A DNA stretch of 64,000 bases from Tetracentron sinense (lineage: Eukaryota; Streptophyta; Magnoliopsida; Trochodendrales; Trochodendraceae): NCBI GenBank assembly GCA_015143295.1, contig CM026551.1, positions 49,650,034-49,714,033 of the forward strand, given 5' to 3'. Position 1 is the first letter of the stretch. Every line of letters starts with the position of its first letter. This document shows positions 58,801 through 61,760 of the stretch, in pieces. A program made the translations under genes and the position numbers. The notes beneath the pieces were generated by a model. That model had not been told where the DNA came from. It did not search any database and saw only the letters and a program-made list of their open reading frames with translations.

Positions 58801-59742
58801 TTGAAATTATCTTATCCATCTCTCTTTAATCTCCTCATCCTTCACAAGTACTCTTTGGTCGTCGTCCTTAATCTATTTAACATCATCCAGGTCTTTAGTT
58901 TTTGTCTCCCTATTTTTTTTGGATTGGTAATCGGATGAATATATATAAAAAGCAAGCTTGACTTTATACTTTTTTAGTTTTTCTTTCAACATTTTTGTAA
59001 ATTTCTAGGTTTTTCTCAATTTTAGTTTTTTGCCAAGTCTTGTAGTATGATCTCTTTTCTCTAACGGGCCTTTTAAACCTCATCACTTCACCACCAAGTT
59101 TTTTTATGCTGTTGTTTTTCATTTTAGATTCCCTAAAACCTCTTTTTTCAAATCTTGCAATACAATTGGCCATTTCATCTCACATTCTTGTAGTTTTTGC
59201 TTTTATGTTCTTTGTTCCTTTCTTTAGCAACCTATCCCTAATGTAAGTACTTTGTCTCCTTTTGGATTCCACCACCTGATTCTTAGACCTTATTAGTTGT
59301 TGTTGTTGATGTTGTCGTTTAATTGAAAGATCGATGCACACCAACCTAAGTTGTGTGGTTAGACTATCTCCTGGGATAACCTTACAATCTTTGCATGTTG
59401 ATAGATATTCTTCTTAAGTAGACAATACTTAGACACTTAGATTCTACTACTGAATTTTCTACATAACATTAATTTGTGATTGCATTATGCAGATGGGTAA
59501 CAAAGGTGCTTTCATACGGTTTGAAGCCCCCGATATGAAGCCAAATATTGTTACTTTCTCTGCGGTGGTAAGTACCTTTTATTTCTGGAAGTGTTTTTTT
59601 TTTTAATAGAATTTTTAGTTTCAATCATTTTTAACTATTGAAAGTTTGATTCCATTTTTTTTTTCTCTGGATCAATTTTCAGCCGCACCCGGATGTTAAG
59701 CCAATGGCATATGCCAACAATTTCCTCCGAATGTTCTCTTAA
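10724..59742 (+). CDS. PP5: Serine/threonine protein phosphatase 5 (TPR-PPP), twelve coding exons
   Basis: Coding exons: 10724-10808, 11147-11316, 11402-11473, 14860-15010, 36858-36966, 37079-37196, 38220-38367, 38988-39236, 49600-49725, 49809-49909, 59493-59567, 59683-59742. They join in frame to 487 residues, close to the 480-odd of the short Arabidopsis form. Residues about 14-115 form three TPRs; the PPP catalytic domain fills about 170-475. All metal and phosphate ligands are visible: GDVHG (D231, H233), GDFVDRG (D260, R264), RGNHE (N292, H293), HGG (H341), RSHE (H416), SAPNYCD. PP5 removes phosphate from Ser/Thr; its TPRs bind the Hsp90 C-terminus and block the active site until released. 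Plant PP5 also acts on phytochromes. All junctions are GT-AG except intron 3 (GC-AG). The start is one of three in-frame Met codons (10724, 10730, 10739). Identity is certain; the exact start is not. Confidence 0.96.
11147..11316 (+). CDS. PP5: PP5 exon 3 (TPR 1-2)
   Basis: Residues 29-85 after acceptor TGCTTTTCAG. It shows [34 protein letters not shown] and the carboxylate-clamp type Asn/Arg positions of Hsp90-binding TPRs. It ends CCTAAATATTCAAAG before a GC donor. Confidence 0.94.
11317..11401 (+). other. PP5: PP5 intron 3, GC-AG type (85 bp)
   Basis: The conserved protein order PKYSK then [10 protein letters not shown] needs splicing from AAAG|GCATGC to TTATTACAG|GGTTAT. No GT donor near this point keeps the frame. 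GC-AG introns are about 1% of plant introns. Confidence 0.85.
11402..11473 (+). CDS. PP5: PP5 exon 4 (TPR 3, 24 codons)
   Basis: Exactly 72 nt, phase 0 at both ends: residues 86-109, [19 protein letters not shown] plus KDFQQ. The donor is CAG|GTATTT. Skipping it would keep the frame but remove a TPR helix pair. Confidence 0.95.
13540..13760 (-). mobile_element. RTE-type LINE fragment
   Basis: On the minus strand the sequence gives pieces like the plant RTE segment between endonuclease and reverse transcriptase. It parallels the clearer copy at 58480-59300: shared blocks include TTTGCCAAGTCTTGTA, CCTCATCACTTCAC and TTTTTCATTTAGATTCCCT. Heavily decayed. Confidence 0.6.
13940..14343 (+). mobile_element. 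hAT-like MITE, family A copy 1 (404 bp)
   Basis: Ends TAGGGGTGTATCCG and ATACACCCCTA are inverted repeats. The perfect 8-bp target duplication GTCTTTTG occupies 13932-13939 and 14344-14351. Subterminal parts are dense in GAGCCGAGCTCG-type motifs on both sides of an AT-rich core, the usual plan of non-autonomous hAT elements. Confidence 0.93.
14860..15010 (+). CDS. PP5: PP5 exon 5 (end of TPR, linker)
   Basis: Residues 110-159 plus one base. It shows [20 protein letters not shown], the long helix after TPR 3, then [11 protein letters not shown] before ATAG|GTATTT. Reading on into the intron meets a stop after two codons. Confidence 0.95.
15230..15410 (+). mobile_element. LINE RNase H-like fragment
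   Basis: One frame at about 15305-15385 gives [20 protein letters not shown], the pattern of the last RNase H motif in plant LINE ORF2. Nothing else of the element is clear. Confidence 0.4.
15673..16800 (+). mobile_element. Non-autonomous hAT-like element, family B copy 1 (1,128 bp)
   Basis: Ends CATAGTTGTTAAAGG and GACAACTATG are inverted repeats, flanked by GTTAGGTT (15665-15672) and GTTAAGTT (16801-16808), an 8-bp duplication with one change. Ends are rich in GCCTAGG/GGCGAC motifs. The middle has a pyrimidine tract (16320-16500). The open frame 16267-16554 is low-complexity and not a transposase. A second copy lies inverted at 40897-42094. Confidence 0.88.
16844..17130 (+). mobile_element. 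hAT-like MITE rich in GGATATCCGAATCC (family G, right end unclear)
   Basis: It starts TAGGGCTTTAAACGGAGCGG and continues with many GGATATCC, ATCCGAAT and TATCCGATT words, then an AT-rich core. The terminal motif recurs at 55982-57436. No matching right end or target duplication was found. Confidence 0.6.
17131..19149. other. Part of PP5 intron 5, weakly coding-like remains
   Basis: GC content and codon-like texture rise between 17.5 and 18.6 kb, with short plus-strand frames (17668-17853, 18304-18507). It may be the decayed 5' part of the old LINE that follows, but I see no diagnostic motif. Confidence 0.3.
19150..20545 (+). mobile_element. Old L1-like LINE, left part (endonuclease to early RT)
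   Basis: Decayed ORF2 with several frame changes. [10 protein letters not shown] near 19195 is the endonuclease motif, LDKFLV near 19590 precedes the SDH region, [16 protein letters not shown] lies near 19825, and the A.PDGF..AFYKE.W region of RT is near 20390-20450. It breaks off at about 20545 and resumes at about 32290, with most of the RT core missing. Confidence 0.75.
20546..21369. other. AT-rich unclassified sequence with hAT-like terminal motifs
   Basis: Bases 20550-20710 repeat TAACGACTGTTACGTA, CGTAACGACTAC and TTACATAACGTA, like the subterminal words of family E. The remainder is AT-rich without coding signal and may be the left flank of the hAT element that follows. Confidence 0.4.
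21370..22060 (+). mobile_element. hAT transposase gene fragment (DUF659 type), left part
   Basis: The frame 21672-22025 shows [18 protein letters not shown], then [20 protein letters not shown], the N-terminal half of the DUF659 domain of plant hAT transposases. A shifted frame continues into the LRG..L and W.W region. The gene is cut at 22060 by a younger insertion and picks up at 29696. Confidence 0.8.
22140..25500 (+). pseudogene. LINE ORF1 (DUF4283-like RNA-binding protein, broken)
   Basis: Successive frames cover about 1,120 codons: to 22525, 22522-23136, 23149-23568, 23499-24920 and 24793-25500. The first two meet at an ATGA overlap, an in-frame TGA follows at 23134, and further shifts lie near 23500-23568 and 24800-24920. 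The N-terminal part shows [20 protein letters not shown] and [15 protein letters not shown]. The next gives [12 protein letters not shown] and the [16 protein letters not shown] region of plant L1 ORF1 proteins. A basic stretch ([19 protein letters not shown]) follows. The last about 650 codons are Ser/Gly/Pro-rich and acidic. I see no CCHC zinc knuckle. ORF1 proteins bind the LINE RNA. Confidence 0.85.
25497..29101 (+). pseudogene. LINE ORF2 (endonuclease, reverse transcriptase, zf-RVT)
   Basis: ORF2 starts at an ATGA shared with the ORF1 stop. Frames: 25497-25934, 25891-27894, 27824-28447, 28451-28852, 28895-29101; so about two frameshifts and two or three stops. The apurinic-type endonuclease shows [23 protein letters not shown] and SDHVPIL. 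RT shows [81 protein letters not shown] and FADDT (27553-27570). After RT comes YLGMPLGA, then the zf-RVT region ([18 protein letters not shown]...ES..HLLLHC). It copies LINE RNA into nicked target DNA. Confidence 0.93.
29696..31235 (+). mobile_element. hAT transposase gene, right part, with an internal tandem duplication
   Basis: Several frames give the DUF659/hAT core: [65 protein letters not shown] and [11 protein letters not shown]; then TRFATKYVALESI.LFKDQL at about 31000-31080. A unit of about 670 bp occurs twice in tandem, roughly 29700-30370 and 30370-31010. The C-terminal dimerisation region is not seen; the gene is interrupted near 31235. Confidence 0.82.
31236..32289. mobile_element. 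Compound of small hAT-like elements (CTCG-motif family H)
   Basis: It begins AAGGGTGTCAATGGGCTTGG, a common hAT MITE terminus, and contains ACTCGGAAAACTCGACTTGG on the left and CGAGTCGAGTAACTCGG plus CTCGACGAGTTTTTGAACTA on the right, with an AT-rich core. At least two elements seem nested or adjacent. Ends are not resolved and no coding frame is seen. Confidence 0.5.
32290..33720 (+). mobile_element. Old L1-like LINE, right part (post-RT and zf-RVT)
   Basis: Frames give [20 protein letters not shown] then [15 protein letters not shown] (32470-32565), [16 protein letters not shown] (32680-32730), [10 protein letters not shown] (about 32790) and, after a MITE at 33376-33596, [15 protein letters not shown] (about 33615). 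These are collinear with the young LINE downstream of FADD, so this is probably the rest of the element at 19150-20545. Confidence 0.7.
33376..33596. mobile_element. hAT-like MITE, family C copy 1 (221 bp)
   Basis: Perfect 13-bp terminal inverted repeats (CAGTGTAGTCAAA and TTTGACTACACTG) and a perfect 8-bp target duplication GCGGGTAG (33368-33375, 33597-33604). Both halves are dense in CGCCTAGGC words. It is inserted in the old LINE. Confidence 0.95.
33721..35000. other. Part of PP5 intron 5, no recognisable element
   Basis: AT-rich sequence with poly-A and poly-T runs. No coding frame or clear repeat ends are seen. Confidence 0.4.
35030..35530 (+). mobile_element. Family F element, copy 1 (GATATCGGCGATA motifs)
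   Basis: Bases 35040-35165 are dense in CGATATTGGTGATCGG, TATTGCCGATATCG and similar words. The following AT-rich body (35220-35500) is matched in reverse complement by 47180-47530, for instance TGAGAATTTCAACTTTCAAA and CATATCAAAACATT. Ends are not defined. Confidence 0.65.
35531..36857. other. End of PP5 intron 5
   Basis: Imperfect repeats of ATATGGATATG and GAGTATTGGGGTACAACC lie at 35570-35740. An alternating purine-pyrimidine stretch (ACACATACGCGCG-like) lies at 36538-36580. The acceptor of exon 6 is TTGATTACAG. No other element is recognised. Confidence 0.5.
36858..36966 (+). CDS. PP5: PP5 exon 6 (start of the catalytic region)
   Basis: Residues 160-195. It shows [20 protein letters not shown] then [16 protein letters not shown]. 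It ends ACG|GTATG in phase 2. Confidence 0.95.
37079..37196 (+). CDS. PP5: PP5 exon 7 (first metal motif)
   Basis: Residues 196-235. It shows [20 protein letters not shown] and [11 protein letters not shown], the GDxHG signature with D231 and H233 as metal ligands. The donor is CAG|GTAGG. Confidence 0.96.
37197..38219 (+). other. PP5: PP5 intron 7 (1.0 kb)
   Basis: T-rich intron with no recognised element. GT and AG ends fit the frame. Confidence 0.85.
38220..38367 (+). CDS. PP5: PP5 exon 8 (second metal motif)
   Basis: Residues 236-284. It shows [20 protein letters not shown] and [17 protein letters not shown]260 bridges the two metals and R264 contacts phosphate. Confidence 0.96.
38988..39236 (+). 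CDS. PP5: PP5 exon 9 (GNHE and HGG motifs)
   Basis: Residues 285-367. It shows [20 protein letters not shown], with N292 a metal ligand and H293 the general acid, then [20 protein letters not shown] with H341. It ends GAAG|GTAAAC. Confidence 0.96.
39960..40195 (+). mobile_element. 5'-truncated LINE tail
   Basis: Non-coding sequence ending GCTCGGATTACCGAT plus an A-tail (40185-40197). This is the same 3' terminus as the young LINE at 29240-29285. Only about the last 200 bp of the element are present. Confidence 0.65.
40200..40335 (+). repeat. Possible SINE-like sequence with A-tail
   Basis: A compact GC-richer segment (CCTTGACTTACCCTGGTGTC ... GGACACCCTCCGTTACCC) ends in an A-run at 40319-40329. 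It directly follows the LINE tail. No clear pol III box pair was found. Confidence 0.3.
40388..40550 (+). repeat. Imperfect tandem duplication, period about 95 bp
   Basis: TTGAGAGCAGAATATATTGA with GTAGAACTTGAAGAGTTGC at 40395 recurs as TTGAGAGCAAAATATATCGA with GTAGAACTCGAAGAGTTGC at about 40490. A looser third echo follows at 40640-40690. Confidence 0.75.
40897..42094 (-). mobile_element. Non-autonomous hAT-like element, family B copy 2 (1,198 bp)
   Basis: Reverse complement of the element at 15673-16800. For instance, GATAGAACCATCATTTGAGA here answers TCTTTAACAATGGTTCTATC there. Ends are CATGGTTGTCAAGGCG and TTTAACAACTATA. The flanks GTCTGACC (40889-40896) and ATCTGACC (42095-42102) are an 8-bp duplication with one change. 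Its middle carries long G and GA runs on the plus strand. Confidence 0.88.
41180..41452 (+). repeat. G- and GA-rich low-complexity tracts
   Basis: Three blocks of G-runs, some over ten in a row, with GA repeats, at about 41185-41255, 41305-41325 and 41385-41450. They are on the transcribed RNA-sense strand of PP5 intron 9 and could form G-quadruplexes. In the inverted copy of intron 5 the same part is C/T-rich. Confidence 0.85.
44062..46557. mobile_element. Solo LTR of an LTR retrotransposon (about 2.5 kb), fossil
   Basis: It begins TGTCACGCCCCGAACCC and ends GGGTCGTTACA, flanked by the 5-bp target duplication ACCTC (44057-44061, 46558-46562). No gag or pol frame is present, so it is most simply a solo LTR left after LTR-LTR recombination. 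The length and the TGTCAC start fit Ty3/gypsy-type elements with long LTRs, but the family is not proven. It sits inside the family C element and is therefore younger than it. Confidence 0.8.
44790..45420. repeat. Degenerate minisatellite inside the solo LTR
   Basis: Many imperfect copies of about 20-22 bp: first ATCACACTCTGTCAGGAACA types, then CCAGGATACACATCTGCTTG types, then CAGGAAACATCTGAC types. This is a typical variable part of long plant LTRs. Confidence 0.85.
46794..48087 (-). mobile_element. Family F element, copy 2, containing a solo LTR
   Basis: Bases 46830-46930 (GTATCAGACCGTATCGGTTG) and 47570-47635 (CCCTTATCGGTCTTGTATTG) are subterminal motif clusters. The body at 47180-47530 is the reverse complement of 35220-35500. 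Proposed ends are CATGGTTCA on the left and TTTAAACCATG on the right. No target duplication matched, so the limits are tentative. Confidence 0.55.
47636..48059 (-). mobile_element. Solo LTR (424 bp), fossil
   Basis: Read on the minus strand it starts TGATACAGGAGCATATTA and ends GCTACGTCA. GGCCTATAAATAGCC-like promoter sequence lies near the middle. The flanks GAGTA (47631-47635) and GGGTA (48060-48064) are a 5-bp duplication with one difference. No internal region is present. Size and promoter layout fit a Ty1/copia-type LTR. Confidence 0.75.
48065..49599. other. Last part of PP5 intron 9
   Basis: AT-rich DNA. I see no gene, RNA or repeat with clear ends. Short minus-strand frames (49157-49414) have no family signature. 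Confidence 0.5.
49600..49725 (+). CDS. PP5: PP5 exon 10 (substrate groove region)
   Basis: Residues 368-409. It shows [20 protein letters not shown] then [20 protein letters not shown], strongly conserved in plant PP5. Acceptor TTCATCAG, donor CTAG|GTAATT. Confidence 0.96.
49809..49909 (+). CDS. PP5: PP5 exon 11 (RSHE and SAPNYCD motifs)
   Basis: Residues 410-443. H416 of RSHE is the last metal ligand, and SAPNYCDQ closes the active site. Acceptor TTTGACAG, donor CAG|GTAATT. Confidence 0.96.
51390..52394 (+). mobile_element. L1-like LINE fragment (post-RT region)
   Basis: Frames give [44 protein letters not shown] and further zf-RVT-type pieces, in the same order as the young LINE after FADD but clearly more diverged. 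It joins abruptly to another LINE piece at about 52395. Confidence 0.7.
53340..53710. mobile_element. hAT-like MITE, family D (371 bp), in LINE RT
   Basis: Ends CATAGTTACCAA and TTGGTAACTATG are perfect 12-bp inverted repeats. The perfect 8-bp target duplication GATGGGAG occupies 53332-53339 and 53711-53718, within the LINE words for [11 protein letters not shown]. Subterminal parts repeat ACGGGTATAATACGG and TAAACGGCGA. Confidence 0.96.
55390..55733. mobile_element. hAT-like MITE, family E (344 bp)
   Basis: Ends CATGGTTAAAAAAC and TTTTTTTAAACCCTG are inverted repeats. The perfect 8-bp duplication ATAACACT occupies 55382-55389 and 55734-55741. The left subterminal part has CGAAACCGTTACGTAACGG and the right has GTGTCCGTTACAGTGTCCG. 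Its body matches the split copy at 22061/29286-29695. Confidence 0.94.
55879..55937. repeat. Compound microsatellite (TA)n-(TG)n-(CG/TG)n
   Basis: ATATATATATATATATAT, then TGTGTGTGTG, CGCGCGTGCGTGCG and TGTGTGTG. Such alternating purine-pyrimidine DNA can adopt Z-form. Confidence 0.9.
56504..56692 (+). other. Possible captured gene fragment, unknown product
   Basis: A frame of 62 codons with the compact part [20 protein letters not shown] followed by NYIS, then a potential donor TCGG|GTATTT at about 56606. The preceding CT-rich sequence (CTCTCTCCTCCATCAACCCT) resembles a plant gene leader. I do not recognise the protein. It may be a host exon carried by the family G element, or chance. Confidence 0.25.
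56818..57296 (-). mobile_element. hAT-like MITE, family A copy 2 (479 bp)
   Basis: Reverse orientation to 13940-14343: it ends GGTTCGGATACACCCCTA. The flanks CGGATATC (56810-56817) and AGGATATC (57297-57304) are an 8-bp duplication with one difference. GAGCTCGG and CTTGGCTCGAGC words fill both subterminal parts. Confidence 0.88.
57437..57800 (+). mobile_element. LINE 3'-end fragment
   Basis: Frames show [20 protein letters not shown] followed by FEGVEA, matching the WR/KERN.R.FE motif near the C-terminus of plant LINE ORF2. The 3' UTR ends with CCAATAAAATTTCTTCATCC and A-rich sequence. Confidence 0.65.
58110..58470 (+). mobile_element. Second LINE 3'-end fragment
   Basis: [20 protein letters not shown] then FDEVDSS is the same C-terminal motif as in the preceding fragment but diverged, followed by a 3' UTR with CATTAAAAAAG. 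The two tails lie in tandem orientation. Confidence 0.65.
58480..59300 (-). mobile_element. RTE-type LINE fragment
   Basis: The minus-strand frame 59173-58964 gives [20 protein letters not shown], then [20 protein letters not shown] and EIYKN, the segment between endonuclease and RT in plant RTE elements. Further along the minus strand come [17 protein letters not shown] and TKEMSK (the Y..KGD.....NYRGI region). Frames are broken. Confidence 0.75.
59493..59567 (+). CDS. PP5: PP5 exon 12
   Basis: Residues 444-468, 25 codons in phase 0: [20 protein letters not shown] then TFSAV. The donor is GTG|GTAAGT. Confidence 0.95.
59683..59742 (+). CDS. PP5: PP5 exon 13 (C-terminus)
   Basis: Residues 469-487: [19 protein letters not shown], then TAA. 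This is the C-terminal alpha-J-like end that helps hold the TPR domain over the active site in PP5. Confidence 0.95.
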   Translation, partial: PHPDVKPMAYANNFLRMFS

Positions 59743-60140
59743 TTCATTTGCCTGATGGGAATACCTAAATCTATAAGATTTTGGCGTATATTGACTTTAG
59801 ATGGTGAATTGGTGCGGTACACCAAAGTGCAAGTTGTTGCAGGAGAAGGAAACTGATTCACGTCAACAGATGTGGATTTCGTGCCATGATTTTAATCATA
59901 AGTACATTTAATTATTTTTTTCTCTAGCTTTTCTTAGCTGTGTTTACAAAAGAACAGTTGTGCCTCCAGTTTTTCTAAAGTTTTGCTTCTTTTTTCCCCC
60001 CAATCATAAAGCGCAGTGAAAAAGATGCTGAATACTAGAGGTCATGTAAAATGTATGACGTCGTTTTTCACTTTCTATTTATTACTGATTTCGTATTCCT
60101 CCAAATCGATAGTTTGTTTTGACAACATTTTCATTTCCTA
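59743..60140 (+). other. PP5: PP5 3' UTR (end not fixed)
   Basis: T-rich sequence after the stop. No canonical AATAAA is seen; AT-rich near-matches occur around 59900-60055. The true end is unknown. Confidence 0.4.
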
Positions 60141-60960
60141 ATGGTGAAGACCTCACATTTTCAAACATTCTGTTTCTCATAAACCAACATGGATCTTAAG
60201 AACCCTAGTTGCTTGAGAAAGATCCAGCCTTCTACTTCGAATGGCCTTAGGCACTCATTTTTCCAGGCCATCAATGTCTGTCTCGCTGTCTGGTTTATGT
60301 ACATGCTTCAGAGTCAGTCAATTTCTGTGGAATTGAGAGAGAAGTTGCCTCTTTTGGCTACCTAGAAGTTGGAGGTTACCATTGTAAGTGTATACATTAG
60401 TCTTAAAGCACCATAAGATTTTTTCATTGTTCTGCTTGGTGGGTACATGCATATCATCAAACAAGAGTTTGCTGTTCTACTTGTTGGCCTTAATCCTTAT
60501 CATAGTGCTGTGAATTTTCATTTTAATTTGATTGGTATAAATTTTATGAACTTCTGATCGAATACAATTCCAAAAGATATTATTATTCGTTTTGGAGTTG
60601 TGTGATTGTAAATCCAAATTAGAGCCAATGCTCGAGTACCAAGCGCTACAGCGTTGAAGTAACTAATGCCATACTCCCAGGAAAAGGAAAAGCTCGAACA
60701 ACCTTCAACAAAAGGGTACGAAATTGACACAGGTGGGTAGGTAGAGAATACCTAGGGGTGTAAGACAACTCTCTCTAAGGAACTCAGCAAAGACAACTCT
60801 CTTTAAGGAACTCGGCAAAATATACCTGTAATTTCGGGAGAGGGTGTCTCCTCACAAAGTGGGGCGCAGTGACCAGGCCCGGATGATTGTTTACCAACAA
60901 CACAAGTCTTCGCAAAGTCGTAAGACCAAGAAAAATAAAACATCAAGTACAAAAATGAGT
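60141..60960. other. Intergenic downstream of PP5
   Basis: No gene recognised. A short tandem duplication (GACAACTCTCTCTAAGGAAC / GACAACTCTCTTTAAGGAAC) lies at 60761-60818. Confidence 0.5.
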
Positions 60961-61004
60961 AATAACCTCCGAGTGGTATGATTCAATTCAACATTTTGTT
61001 TGTT

Positions 61005-61190
61005 TAGGTTCGGTAGGTAGAGCTAGTCCATGAACAGTCAACCATCGCGTGGTATGATTTAATTCAACATTTCGTTTGTTCAGGTTCGGTAGGTACAGCT
61101 AGTCCATGAACAGTCAACCATCGCGTGGTATGATTTATTCAGGTTCGGTAGGTACAGCTAGTCCATGAACAGTCAACCATCGCATATAGG
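61005..61190. repeat. Three-copy direct repeat
   Basis: GGTTCGGTAGGTAGAGCTAG with CCATGAACAGTCAACCATCGC occurs at about 61010, 61084 and 61140. Spacings are about 75 and 56 bp; the third copy has lost part of the unit. Confidence 0.88.
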
Positions 61191-61410
61191 TTCGATAAAG
61201 TTGGTTGGTTCAGATGGAAAAATGTCGTGGCACCACCAATTGTATGGAGAAAGTAGGGTGCCAGATAAGGATAGTTTTAGAATTGTTTCTTCTAAATTCT
61301 TGTTCTTACCTTGAACCTCCTTAGCTTCTATACTTGGAATGGGATGTAAGAGATCATACCTTAACTTATTGTCATCCAATTCCAGTTTAACCGTGAAGTG
61401 GGTCCATATG

Positions 61411-61760
61411 GTGGGTAGAATGCGTACCAGTGCCATGTAAATGCTCATAGGGATGATGGTGGTGTTGTGCATGTACTTTGATTATATGTAAAATAAAAAT
61501 GCAAACAAACACCTATAAATTAGGATTTTAAGGCGCTATATCCATCGAAGAGAGCTCCAAGACATTGCTCCCACGGACTGTTGAATATAGTGGTGGGTAG
61601 AATGCGTACCAGTGCCATGTAAATGCTCATAGGGATGATGGTGGTGTTGTGCATGTACTTTGTAAAATAAAAATGCAAACAAACACCTATAAATTAGGAT
61701 TTTAAGGTGCTATATCCATCGAAGACCAAGACATTGCTCCCACGGACTATTGAATATAGT
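61411..61760. repeat. Tandem duplication of about 175 bp next to the copia LTR
   Basis: GTGGGTAGAATGCGTACCAG through CTCCCACGGACT and TTGAATATAGT is present twice (about 61411-61590 and 61591-61760), with small length differences. The right copy runs into the LTR. Confidence 0.88.

Larger units (their letters stand above)
49910..59492 (+). other. PP5: PP5 intron 11 (9.6 kb)
   Basis: Bases 49910-51390 show no recognisable element. Bases 51.4-55.9 kb are LINE pieces with two precise MITE insertions. 55.98-57.44 kb is a family G element with a nested family A MITE. 57.4-59.3 kb holds further LINE and RTE tails. Confidence 0.9.
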
